Assembly: GCA_903839965.1 (NCBI GenBank)
Contig: CAIMEK010000053.1
Span: 1-9,429 of the forward strand
DNA length: 9,429 nt
Origin: an uncultured Acetobacteraceae bacterium
GTDB taxonomy: Bacteria > Pseudomonadota > Alphaproteobacteria > Acetobacterales > Acetobacteraceae
Direction: 5' to 3'
The notes below the pieces were generated by a model that made no database searches, was not told the origin of the DNA, and saw nothing but the letters and a program-made list of their open reading frames with translations. Shown in pieces: positions 1-6,891 of the stretch (position 1 is its first letter; each line of letters begins with the position of its first letter). The position numbers and the translations under genes are program-made.

Positions 1-80
1 ACGTCAAGGTCCAGGTTCGGCGGAAGCCGCGCCAGAACCGCCGCAAAGGAATCCAACGAAACCGAAGATGTCTGATGCAT
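1..80 (-). CDS. N-terminal fragment of a probable transposase (runs off left edge)
   Basis: An ORF opens with ATG at 80-78 and stays open to base 1, giving 26 codons. The translation begins MHQTSSVSLDSFAAVLARLP and continues with P-N-L-D-L-D. The pattern of a short serine-rich start, then 'ARLP..LDLD', resembles the N-termini of IS4-type transposases as I remember them; no catalytic DDE residues lie inside the window. There is no clear ribosome binding site before this ATG. The frame is open further upstream to a TAG, and a TTG at 116-114 would add 12 residues. The gene follows the PEP carboxylase on the same strand, 78 bp after its stop. It could be an insertion sequence, a remnant of one, or an unrelated hypothetical gene. 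Confidence 0.4.
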   Translation of the reverse strand, partial: MHQTSSVSLDSFAAVLARLPPNLDLD

Positions 81-85
81 CTTCG
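63..85. other. Perfect 8-bp inverted repeat (hairpin) with 7-nt loop
   Basis: CGAAGATG at 63-70 pairs perfectly with CATCTTCG at 78-85 around a 7-nt loop. On the minus strand the hairpin is followed by a weakly T-rich stretch, GGTTTCGTTGGATTCC, so it could end transcription coming from the PEP carboxylase gene, whose stop is 74 bp upstream. However, the ATG of the left-edge ORF lies within the right arm, so it might instead limit translation of that ORF by hiding its start. The lack of a clean T tract argues against a strong intrinsic terminator. Confidence 0.4.
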
Positions 86-117
86 CGATGAATCGTACCC
101 CGCCGAGCCGCGTCAAA

Positions 118-135
118 GCCTATTTTAGTGCCTAT
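118..135 (-). repeat. Short direct repeat with a -10-like element
   Basis: On the minus strand ATAGGC occurs twice, 12 bp apart (135-130 and 123-118), giving two adjacent 12-bp units that share their first six bases. Between and overlapping them is TAAAAT (127-122), a five-of-six match to a sigma-70 -10 box about 42 bp ahead of the ATG of the left-edge ORF. No matching -35 hexamer is visible at 16-18 bp. It may be part of an insertion-sequence end or of the promoter of that ORF; both are inference. Confidence 0.2.
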
Positions 136-158
136 GGGGCAGAGCCCTCGCCTTCCCC

Positions 159-2987
159 TTACCCGAACGCCCCCACCTCATGGGTAATGGCGGTGGCGAT
201 TTCGCGGATCAGTTCGAACTGGCGGCGCATCGGCGTGAAGATGCGGGCGTGTTCGCCGGCGTAGGCCTGCGCTGAACTGGGCCCCGGCGGCTCGGCGTAA
301 TCGCAACCCGCCGAGGCGTCCGGAGCCTCGGGAAAAATCTCCGCCAGCAGGGTGAGGGAGGCGGGGATTTCCAGGCGCAGCACGGCCGCCTCGAGGTCGC
401 GGCGGGTGACGCCGTGGCGGGGGGAGAATTCGGGGATGCCGGTGGCGAGCAGCCAGATGCGGTGGATCAGCGCAAGGCGCAAAGCGTGCAGCAGCAGTTC
501 GCGCGCGGCCATGCCGGGGGCGTCCGGCCAGGCGGCGCGCAAGGACAAATGGTCGGCCTGGACGCGGCGGAACATCGACTGCACGTCGGCCCACAGGTCG
601 AGCCGTTCCAGCGCCTGCGCCACCAGGACGAGCGCCTCGTGGCGGCCGGGGCGGGTGGTGTGGGCGGCGCGGTCGAGCCAGGTGCCGGGGTCGAGGGTGC
701 CGACGGTGGCGCGCAGCACGTCGAGGTCGGAATGCGCGAGCGCGTGGGTGGCGAGGTCGAGCGCGCGGTGAAAGCGCCGGCTCGACTGGCGCATTTCGGG
801 GAAGGTTTCGGGGTGGCGCGCGGCGGCGACGCCCAGGCCTTGCAGGGTGTTCGCCAGCCAGCCGAGCTGCTGGAGGATGGCGTTGTTGGGGATTGCGCGC
901 AGGTCGCGGGGGTGGCGGATGCGCGTGGTGGTGCCCATGCCGTCGGCCTGGCGGGCGGGCGGGCGCGAGCCGGTGGCGTCCAGCAGGGCCGGGCCGAAGG
1001 CGCCGAGCAGGGCGCCGTAGCCGGCGTCCTCCACCAGCCCGCCCATGCTGGCGCGGACGGTGGCAAAGAAATCGGCGGCGAAGTCGGGGTCGGCGTAGAT
1101 CGGGTCCTCGATCGGGCCGGCGGCGGGGTGGAAGGCGTGCTCGGCGATGCGGGCGACGGTGGCCAGCGCCAGCTCGGGGGTACCGAACAGCAGGTAGCCG
1201 TCGCCGCCCTGAAACGCGCTTTCCTCGCGCACGGCGAGGGAGGCTTTGTTCAGCGCCTGGCGGCTGGCGGTGGGGGAGAGGTAGCGCAGGCGGTCGGCCA
1301 GCGAGCCGGGATGGGCGCCGCGGCCGACGCTTTCGCCGTGGGTGTCGAACAGCACCACTTCGACGCCGGAGATGCGATGGCGCGACAGGGTGGCGGCGAT
1401 TTTCAGGCGCAGGCGCTCGATGAGGTAGGTGGCGGCGGTCTGGCCGACGTAGCGGCCGGAATCCGAGTAGCCGAATTGCAGCGCCAGCCGGCCGGTGCGC
1501 TGCAGGTAGGCGCGCCAGTGCGGGCTGCGCAGGGCCTCGTCGAGCACCTCGGCGCCGCGGCCGAGCGCCTCGGCGGTTTCGAACAGCGGGCTGATCTCGA
1601 CGTGGTCGGCGATGCCGAACAGGCGGGCCAGCCAGAGGGCGGCCAGCAACGTGTAGCCGCTCTCGGTCTCGGCGATGAGGAAGCGCACCGGCACCGAGCC
1701 GTCCACGTGCTTGACGATCTGCGCCACCGTCATCATCAGGCGGGCCGCGGAGGCCTGCTCGGCGATCAGGGCGCCGAAATCGACCGGCACGGGCTGCACG
1801 GTGTCGAGCGCGGCGTTGATGGCGCCGAGCAGGGAGCGCCGGCGGGCGGGGTCTTCCGGCGGGTCGGTGATGCCGAGGCGCAGCCGCACCACGTTGTGCA
1901 CCTGGGCCGCGTTGAGCCGCACATGGGTGTGCGCCAGGGAGAGGCCGTGCGCGGCCAGCCCGGCGCGGGCGGTGCACAGGCGGAGCTGCTCGTCGCCCTC
2001 GGCGGCGGCGATGGCGGGGGCGAACAGGGCCAGCACCGGCTCGGGCGTGCGCAGCGCGGCCTCGCCCTGCTCGACCAGGGTGTGGGCGAAGGCCGCCACC
2101 GCGGGCGGGTCGGGCTGCGGCGGACAGGCGGCGGACTGGACGTCGAGCGCGGTCAGCGCGGCGGCGACGCGGGCGGCGATGGGGGCGGCGTGGGGCAGGC
2201 CTTCGAGTTGGCGGGCCAGGCGCTGCAACTGCAGCCGCTTCATGCGCAGGCGCAGCCGGATGGTGTCGAGCCAGCCGATATCGGTGCGCCCGTCGGTGTC
2301 GTAGCCGACCCAGCTGGCCATGATGAGCGGGCGCGGGGCCAGCTCGGTCCAACGGTCGGGCCAGGAGCCGCGGGCGGCGACCAGCATGGCGGCGCCGAGG
2401 GAGTCGAGCGCGTCGCGGCCGCGGGCGATGGCGGCGGTGGCCTGGGCGAATTCCTCCTCCAGGGTGAGTCGCCGCGGCCGGTGCGAGGGGAAGGAGGGGG
2501 CGGGGTGGCCGCAGGCGGTCGCCGCCAGGGCCTCGGCGATCTCCGCCGGGAGGGCAAACGTGGGGTGGGCGGTGAACACGGCGGCGTAGCGGCTGCGCTG
2601 CACGGCGTCGCGGAATTCCGCCCAGCGCACCGGGCTGTCGGACGGGTCCGGCCGCAGCACCACCCCGGCCACCCGCTCCAGCGCCGCCTGGTTGGCCGCG
2701 CGGTCGGTGCCGCCGACATAGGCGGCGAGGCGGGCGGCGCGGTCGGCGAAGGCGGCGTCGCGCAGGGCGCGCACCAGGCCCCATAGCGCGTCGTCGTCGA
2801 GGTGGCCGTCGTCCATGCGGCGGGCGATGGCGAGTGCAACCGAAAGCACCGGGTTGCCGAACGGGTCCTCGTCGGAGGCCTGCTGGGCGCGGGCGATCAG
2901 CGCCAGCAACTCGGCCACCACCTCGTCGCCGGATGGTCGAACCGGTTCCCCCGCCTGCGCCGCTGCCATGCCTGCCCCGTCGGTCAT
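159..2987 (-). CDS. ppc: Phosphoenolpyruvate carboxylase, divergent type
   Basis: 942 residues, within the usual 880-950 range. PEP carboxylase converts PEP and bicarbonate to oxaloacetate in the cytoplasm, refilling the TCA cycle. Family landmarks appear in the right order: FTAHPT with His141, SWVGYDTDG (225-233), IAETESG (438-444), ISPLFET (465-471), FGYSDSGRYVG (505-515), FDTHGESVGRG (547-557), GSRPPAR (673-679) and LRAIP (696-700). Several residues differ from the E. coli enzyme: the FHGRGG...GRG active-site loop reads FDTHGES.GRG, so the usual His and first Arg are replaced (Asp548, His550) while the second Arg (556) remains; the GYSDSxK lysine is Arg512; and the C-terminal RNTG is absent, the protein ending HEVGAFG. 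I recall this variant as annotated PEP carboxylase in Alphaproteobacteria, so family membership is firm but activity is less certain. ATG at 2987 follows GGAG by 5 nt; a second ATG is codon 7. The 72-bp gap before it holds a 6-bp hairpin (2998-3012). Confidence 0.86.
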   Translation of the reverse strand: MTDGAGMAAAQAGEPVRPSGDEVVAELLALIARAQQASDEDPFGNPVLSVALAIARRMDDGHLDDDALWGLVRALRDAAFADRAARLAAYVGGTDRAANQAALERVAGVVLRPDPSDSPVRWAEFRDAVQRSRYAAVFTAHPTFALPAEIAEALAATACGHPAPSFPSHRPRRLTLEEEFAQATAAIARGRDALDSLGAAMLVAARGSWPDRWTELAPRPLIMASWVGYDTDGRTDIGWLDTIRLRLRMKRLQLQRLARQLEGLPHAAPIAARVAAALTALDVQSAACPPQPDPPAVAAFAHTLVEQGEAALRTPEPVLALFAPAIAAAEGDEQLRLCTARAGLAAHGLSLAHTHVRLNAAQVHNVVRLRLGITDPPEDPARRRSLLGAINAALDTVQPVPVDFGALIAEQASAARLMMTVAQIVKHVDGSVPVRFLIAETESGYTLLAALWLARLFGIADHVEISPLFETAEALGRGAEVLDEALRSPHWRAYLQRTGRLALQFGYSDSGRYVGQTAATYLIERLRLKIAATLSRHRISGVEVVLFDTHGESVGRGAHPGSLADRLRYLSPTASRQALNKASLAVREESAFQGGDGYLLFGTPELALATVARIAEHAFHPAAGPIEDPIYADPDFAADFFATVRASMGGLVEDAGYGALLGAFGPALLDATGSRPPARQADGMGTTTRIRHPRDLRAIPNNAILQQLGWLANTLQGLGVAAARHPETFPEMRQSSRRFHRALDLATHALAHSDLDVLRATVGTLDPGTWLDRAAHTTRPGRHEALVLVAQALERLDLWADVQSMFRRVQADHLSLRAAWPDAPGMAARELLLHALRLALIHRIWLLATGIPEFSPRHGVTRRDLEAAVLRLEIPASLTLLAEIFPEAPDASAGCDYAEPPGPSSAQAYAGEHARIFTPMRRQFELIREIATAITHEVGAFG

Positions 2988-3059
2988 ACGCGCTCCGTGC
3001 TGCCGCGCAGCATCGCCTCGCGGCCGGTTGGACGCAATGCGCGGAGGGGGTGGGCTATG

Positions 3060-4142
3060 TCATCCGCCCGCCAGCAGGGCACGCAGGCCGGCGGAGCGGT
3101 GTTCGCCGGCCCCCGCCAGCGCCGCCTGCAGCATGGCGCGCAACGCCGGGCAGAACGCGGCGTGGGCGGCGTTCGGCCGCAGCCCCTCCAGAACGGCGCC
3201 CTGCCCGTTCGCGCGCATGGCGGCGAACAGGTCGCGTGTCGCCTTTTGCCGCTGATCCGGGTCCAGCGGCGGAACCTGCTGGTATTTGGCCGCTTCGGCC
3301 AGATGCTTCATGGCCGCCGCGATGGCATCGAGGTCGGCCTGCGGCAGCGTGCTGAGCTCGTTTCCCTTGCCGCCATGCGCGAAGGTCCAGCAGGCTTCGG
3401 GGTTGTTTTCCTGCAAGCGGGCCACGGCGACGGTGAATGCCGCGGCGAAGCGGATCAGCGCTTCGTCGGGGGCGGTTTTCAACAGGGCTCTGGCACTGTT
3501 CAGGTTCGGCGTTTCGGCGCTGCGAAGCGCGAGCACCGCATCGGGAGGGTCGGCCGTGGTGACGTGCATCGCGCGCAGTTCGGCCTGGGAGGGGACCCAT
3601 ATCTCCGTGGGAGGCGTGGCCAGGACGTGGGCAATGAAGTCCTGCGGCATGCCGACGCTCTCATAGGCCTGGCGAAGGGCCCGGTTGCCCGGTTCGCTTG
3701 CGCCGCCCTTCTCCGAATGGGCCTGGTGGAAGCCGACCCGCGCGTCCGGTGCGACCCAGCGCTGACGTCCGCCGAGGAAGGCCAGGGTGCAGGCCGAGGC
3801 ACAGCGGTTGCCGACGTAGGTGGCCAAGCCGCGCTTGCGGATCGCAGCCGCCACCCGCACGGCGGCGCCGACGTTGCCGCCCGGGCTTTCGAGGCGCACC
3901 ACGCGGAGGTCGCGTTCCTGGGCGATCACGGTTTCGAAATCGGGCGCCAGGGCGGGGGAGAAGCTGCCGTACACCTCAAGGATCGTGCGGTCCGCCACCA
4001 GGCGCATTTGGAACGGCGTGCCGAATTCGTCCGAGAGCGGAGGGTCCGCGGCGATGGCGTTGCCACGGGCGAGGGTCAGCGCGAGCGCCAATGCCCCGCA
4101 GAACGACAGCGCGATGCGTCGCAGGGTGCGCAGGCCGGGCAT
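3060..4142 (-). CDS. Secreted ClpP/crotonase-fold serine-protease-like protein (COG3904-like)
   Basis: 360 residues. The N-terminus is a Sec signal peptide: basic MPGLRTLRR, a hydrophobic stretch 10-25, and a likely cut after Ala31 (NAIA-ADPP). Residues about 45-200 look like the ClpP-type fold of predicted periplasmic proteins in COG3904: ESPGGN (85-90), then GNRCASACTLAFLGG (111-125) with Ser116 in the nucleophile position, and GFHQAHS (137-143) with His139 or His142 as partner, 23-26 residues later, close to the ClpP Ser-His spacing. Two cysteines flank the serine (114, 118); two more (251, 331) lie in an Ala-rich helical C-terminal part with no recognised domain. The role is unknown; peptide cleavage in the periplasm is the natural inference. 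The frame extends upstream to 4295, but the ATG at 4142 starts exactly at a classic signal peptide and has GGAG 10 nt before it. It lies 128 bp after the methyltransferase-HNH gene and 72 bp before PEP carboxylase. Confidence 0.8.
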   Translation of the reverse strand: MPGLRTLRRIALSFCGALALALTLARGNAIAADPPLSDEFGTPFQMRLVADRTILEVYGSFSPALAPDFETVIAQERDLRVVRLESPGGNVGAAVRVAAAIRKRGLATYVGNRCASACTLAFLGGRQRWVAPDARVGFHQAHSEKGGASEPGNRALRQAYESVGMPQDFIAHVLATPPTEIWVPSQAELRAMHVTTADPPDAVLALRSAETPNLNSARALLKTAPDEALIRFAAAFTVAVARLQENNPEACWTFAHGGKGNELSTLPQADLDAIAAAMKHLAEAAKYQQVPPLDPDQRQKATRDLFAAMRANGQGAVLEGLRPNAAHAAFCPALRAMLQAALAGAGEHRSAGLRALLAGG

Positions 4143-4206
4143 CGGGGCATGTCTCCGCAACGGGAACAACTTCGAAACACTATCATTTCGGTGGTTCGGA
4201 GGGAAT

Positions 4207-4259
4207 CGTTGCGGCGTGCGGCGTTGCAAGGTGCGTTGCCGGGATTGTGAGGGCGTTGC
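4207..4259. repeat. Four copies of CGTTGC ahead of the ClpP-like gene
   Basis: In the 128-bp gap between the methyltransferase-HNH gene and the ClpP-like gene, CGTTGC occurs at 4207, 4222, 4234 and 4254, all in the same direction; the last three are preceded by G (GCGTTGC). Intervals are 15, 12 and 20 bp. The last copy also forms a small hairpin, GGGCG-ttg-CGCCC (4251-4263). They sit upstream of the minus-strand ClpP-like gene, so they could be repeated operator sites. No convincing promoter was identified next to them; GATAGT on the minus strand (4184-4179) is a weak -10 candidate. Confidence 0.3.
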
Positions 4260-4270
4260 GCCCGGCGGGC

Positions 4271-5980
4271 TCAGTGTGAGGCGGCGCCGCTCCATTCCGC
4301 CAACTGCGTTTCCTGCTTCAGGCGCAACCGACGAAAATCGACTGCGGCGAACAGGTCGTCGAGGTCGGGCGTGCGCCCGGGTGCCAGCGGCAGCGTCGTG
4401 CGTACTTCTTCGATGAAGCGCGCACGAATAGCCGGAGCGGCATCGAGATAGGTGTCATGCCACCAGGCCAGGATGCGCGGACGTGCTTCGGCCAACGCGG
4501 CCGCCCCGACGATACGATCCCGCTTGCTGTCGCGGTTCACGGCGGTCGCAACCGGCAACAGGTTCCACAGATCTCCGCAGGGCCACGCCGACCAGGGCAG
4601 GCAATGGTCGATATCGAAGCGATCGCGCAGATTGCGCTGCGACCAGATGCAGGCCAGCACGTCGCCACGCGCGATCCGCTGCTGCGCCAACGCACGCACG
4701 AACGTGGTATCACGTTCCGGCTCGAGCCAGCGGAGCGCCGCCAGCACGTCATCGGTCGGCACGGTACGGCCAGTGCGTGCGGCGTACTCCTGGGTCTTGC
4801 GGACCCATTCGGCCACCAGCATCGGTTCCAGCCACGCCGCCATGCGGCGAAGCGCCTGCCACACCGCCAGCGGGACCCGGGTGGCGCCATATTCCCACAG
4901 CGTCTCATGGTCGAGCACGAACCGGCCGGCACCAGACGGCCGTCTTGCATAGTTGGTTGCGAAGACCGGCGTGTCGTCGCTGTAGGTCAGATGGCGCGCC
5001 GGCATTACAGCGATCACACGCGCAGAGGCCGCCAACGCAGCTCGCAGCGCCAACCCGGCATCATCCGCGAAGCTGGCGCCCGGACGCAGGTCGAACGGTG
5101 CGAGCCCGCCGAGAGCGCGAAATGCATCGGTTGCAAAAGCTGGGTTGTCCCGCGGCATCTGCGGCAGGCCGCGTTCGACCAGCGGCTTGTACATACGGAT
5201 CCAGTATAGCGCGATCAGCCCAAGCGGCAGTTCCACATCGTCCCCTGCCTCGCGCGCGACATTCGGCGAGGTATCGGCGATGCGGGCGATGCAACGCAGC
5301 AGCGCCAGCTTGTAGGTCGATGATTTCTCCTGCCTCAGGATCACGCTGCGCAGCAACGGCAGCGCGCCGCCACCATCGTCGGGAAGGTCGAGGATGACGG
5401 TTTGCCACGAGACGTCGGCGCGCCCGCCGCGATCCTCGGTGCGCCGGGTGGCCACCCGCAGCGCCAAGCCGTGATCGAGGCCGAGCCGCTCGACTTCGTC
5501 GGCACCCACCGGCCACATCGGCCGGTCCCCCGGTGCCGGACCATGACGCAGCGTGAGCACGATACGCCCGCCGGGCTTCAGCAGCATGGCCAACTTGCGC
5601 ATTGCCCGTGGTCGCTCCTCGGGCGGCAGATGCATCCATACGCCGCTCAACCAGATCAGGTTGAAGTCGAGCCCGAGCCGATGCACGGCCGCCAACCCGG
5701 GCAGCCGGTCGTCCACCCAGCGGATCGTTGCGGAATCATGCAACCTCGCCGCTTCCCGCCGCATTGCGTCGGCGGGCTCGGCCGCCACGACGTCCCAGCC
5801 CCGGCCCGCAAACCAGGCGGCATCCCGCCCGCTGCCGGCACCCACGTCCAGCAGCAGGCCGGGTGTCGCCGGGATGAAGGCCATCGCGTCGCGGTGGACA
5901 TCGTCGAAGCCGAACGCCTCGTAGGTTTCGGCGAACTCGCGGAAACCGCGATGGTATGGCGTGACGGTATCCCAGCTCAT
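4271..5980 (-). CDS. SAM-dependent methyltransferase fused to an HNH endonuclease
   Basis: 569 residues in one uninterrupted frame. Residues 1-200 are a class I methyltransferase: motif I LLDVGAGSG (43-51), an acidic residue after strand 2 (VVAAEP, Glu68), and a post-motif stretch WMHLPPEERPRAM...LKPGGRIVL (115-142) typical of small-molecule or Methyltransf_11/25-like enzymes. There is no (D/N/S)PP(Y/F) motif and no Pro-Cys motif, so it does not look like a DNA methyltransferase. Residues 215-440 begin SSTYKLALLR (220-229) and contain LGLIALYWIRMYKPL (253-267), a helical region I recall from the N-terminal half of stand-alone HNH proteins. Residues 444-490 are the HNH core: Cys444, DIDH (456-459), PWS, LWNLLPV (471-477) and VNRDSKRDR (481-489), giving His459, Asn473, Asn482. 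The start is the ATG at 5980 with no strong ribosome binding site. Fused activities suggest restriction, defence or RNA processing, but the substrate is unknown. It follows the HAD gene by 81 bp. Confidence 0.85.
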   Translation of the reverse strand: MSWDTVTPYHRGFREFAETYEAFGFDDVHRDAMAFIPATPGLLLDVGAGSGRDAAWFAGRGWDVVAAEPADAMRREAARLHDSATIRWVDDRLPGLAAVHRLGLDFNLIWLSGVWMHLPPEERPRAMRKLAMLLKPGGRIVLTLRHGPAPGDRPMWPVGADEVERLGLDHGLALRVATRRTEDRGGRADVSWQTVILDLPDDGGGALPLLRSVILRQEKSSTYKLALLRCIARIADTSPNVAREAGDDVELPLGLIALYWIRMYKPLVERGLPQMPRDNPAFATDAFRALGGLAPFDLRPGASFADDAGLALRAALAASARVIAVMPARHLTYSDDTPVFATNYARRPSGAGRFVLDHETLWEYGATRVPLAVWQALRRMAAWLEPMLVAEWVRKTQEYAARTGRTVPTDDVLAALRWLEPERDTTFVRALAQQRIARGDVLACIWSQRNLRDRFDIDHCLPWSAWPCGDLWNLLPVATAVNRDSKRDRIVGAAALAEARPRILAWWHDTYLDAAPAIRARFIEEVRTTLPLAPGRTPDLDDLFAAVDFRRLRLKQETQLAEWSGAASH

Positions 5981-6006
5981 CGGGCAGCCGTGCGGATGCG
6001 GCCCGA

Positions 6007-6035
6007 ATCATAGCGTGGCCCGGAGGGTGCGGGAA
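6007..6035 (-). promoter_or_regulatory. Candidate sigma-70-type promoter for the methyltransferase-HNH gene
   Basis: On the minus strand TATGAT (6012-6007) is a five-of-six match to the -10 box, and TTCCCG (6035-6030) lies exactly 17 bp upstream as a poor -35. Transcription would start near 6000, about 20 nt ahead of the ATG at 5980. The element sits in the 81-bp gap after the HAD gene, so the methyltransferase-HNH gene could be expressed on its own. The weak -35 keeps confidence low. Confidence 0.33.
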
Positions 6036-6061
6036 GCGCCTCGGTCGGGGCGCCGCGCGTC

Positions 6062-6682
6062 TCAGAGCATTCCCAGCGCCTGCAGGTCGGTTTGCAGTTG
6101 CTCGGGCGAGGTGAAGCGGATGCCGCGCAGGCCACACTGTTCGGCCGCGGCGATGTTGGCAGGGGAATCGTCGATGAACACCGCCCGCGCGGGATCGATG
6201 CCGTGCCGTTCCAGCAGCAGCGCGAAGATGCGGAGGTCCGGCTTGATCAGGCGCTCCTGCCCCGACACCACGATGCCGCGGAACCACTCGAGGAAGGGGA
6301 ACCGATGCCGCGTGAGTTTGAAGGTTTCGGCCGACCAGTTGGACAGCCCATACAGCTGCACGCCACGTTCGCGCAGCTTTGCCAACACCGCGACGGTGCC
6401 CTCGATGGCGCCCGGGATCATCTCGTCGAAATGCCGCAGCCAGGCGGTGATCAACGCCTGCTTGTCGGGATGCCGCGCAATCGCCTCGGCTTCGGCTTCG
6501 GCGAAACTGCGGCCGGCATCCTGGCAACGATTCCATTCCGGTGTACAAACGGTGGCGAGAAACTCCTCCACCGCCGCTTCGTCGCCGTCGAACAGCCGGC
6601 GGTAGAGAAGGCGTGGATCCCAGTCGATCAATACCCCGCCGAAGTCGAACACGGCGGTGTCGGGCGTAACGTCGGGTGCCAT
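6062..6682 (-). CDS. HAD-superfamily (subfamily IA) hydrolase
   Basis: 206 residues, the normal size for a compact HAD-IA phosphatase or dehalogenase-like enzyme in the cytoplasm. All four motifs are visible: motif I VFDFGGVLIDWD (11-22) with nucleophile Asp13; motif II LSNWS (113-117) with Ser115; motif III Lys147 in LIKPD; motif IV VFIDDSPANI (168-177) with Asp171 and Asp172. In motif I the second Asp of DxD is replaced by Gly (DFGGV), a form common in YihX-like HAD-IA proteins. The cap domain occupies about residues 23-95. The substrate cannot be told; sugar phosphates or other small phosphoesters are typical. The frame continues upstream to 6766, but the ATG at 6682 is chosen because AGGAGAG lies 10 nt before it and the extra 28 residues show no family features. 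It is divergent from the phosphoesterase cluster. Confidence 0.88.
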   Translation of the reverse strand: MAPDVTPDTAVFDFGGVLIDWDPRLLYRRLFDGDEAAVEEFLATVCTPEWNRCQDAGRSFAEAEAEAIARHPDKQALITAWLRHFDEMIPGAIEGTVAVLAKLRERGVQLYGLSNWSAETFKLTRHRFPFLEWFRGIVVSGQERLIKPDLRIFALLLERHGIDPARAVFIDDSPANIAAAEQCGLRGIRFTSPEQLQTDLQALGML

Positions 6683-6692
6683 GTCGGCAAAA

Positions 6693-6699
6693 CTCTCCT
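6693..6699 (-). promoter_or_regulatory. Ribosome binding site that sets the HAD gene start
   Basis: AGGAGAG on the minus strand lies 10 nt ahead of the ATG at 6682. It is the strongest Shine-Dalgarno match in this stretch and supports the 206-residue protein over the 234-residue alternative starting at 6766. Confidence 0.6.
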
Positions 6700-6831
6700 G
6701 CAGTGGCGGGCGGGCCGCCTGGGTCGTCGGATCGAGGCCCGCAGCACATAACACGGCCCAGGGCAAGAATGAAACCTCACGGGGAAGTCGGCGTGCGCGG
6801 CCGGATTGACAAAAAACTTTGCCGCCGCGGT

Positions 6832-6859
6832 GAATAAACCGCCCCCCGGCCTGGTCGAT
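6832..6859 (+). promoter_or_regulatory. Candidate ECF sigma promoter of the phosphoesterase-cupredoxin-sigma cluster
   Basis: GAATAA (6832-6837) and GTCGAT (6854-6859) are separated by exactly 16 bp, the usual ECF spacing. The -35-like GAATAA with following A-A-C-C resembles the GGAAT/GGAAC class of ECF -35 elements, and GTC is a typical ECF -10 start. The start of transcription would be about 26 nt before the ATG at 6892. Because the cluster encodes an ECF factor, the natural inference is autoregulation. A perfect sigma-70 -35 hexamer, TTGACA, also occurs at 6806-6811, but no good -10 follows it at 16-18 bp. Confidence 0.5.
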
Positions 6860-6891
6860 ACACCGGCAGCAAGCCAGAACGGGGGTTCCTC

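Noticed and set aside
414..2786. Long plus-strand open frame (790 codons) opposite the PEP carboxylase gene, and a second long minus-strand frame over the same stretch
   Set aside because: Their translations are low-complexity Gly/Ala/Arg/Pro-rich with no motifs, as expected for antisense and shifted frames of very GC-rich coding DNA; the PEP carboxylase frame has all family landmarks.
2998..3012. TGCTGC-cgc-GCAGCA hairpin as a terminator between the ClpP-like and PEP carboxylase genes
   Set aside because: No T run follows on the minus strand, the stem is only 6 bp, and it lies just ahead of the PEP carboxylase ribosome site.
2802..4250. Plus-strand open frame of 482 codons opposite the ClpP-like gene
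   Set aside because: It has no recognisable domain and mirrors the ClpP-like gene, which has a signal peptide and catalytic motifs.
4271..5980. Reading the methyltransferase-HNH protein as a classical restriction-modification enzyme
   Set aside because: The methyltransferase lacks the DPPY-type and PC motifs needed for base methylation of DNA, and no target recognition domain is evident.
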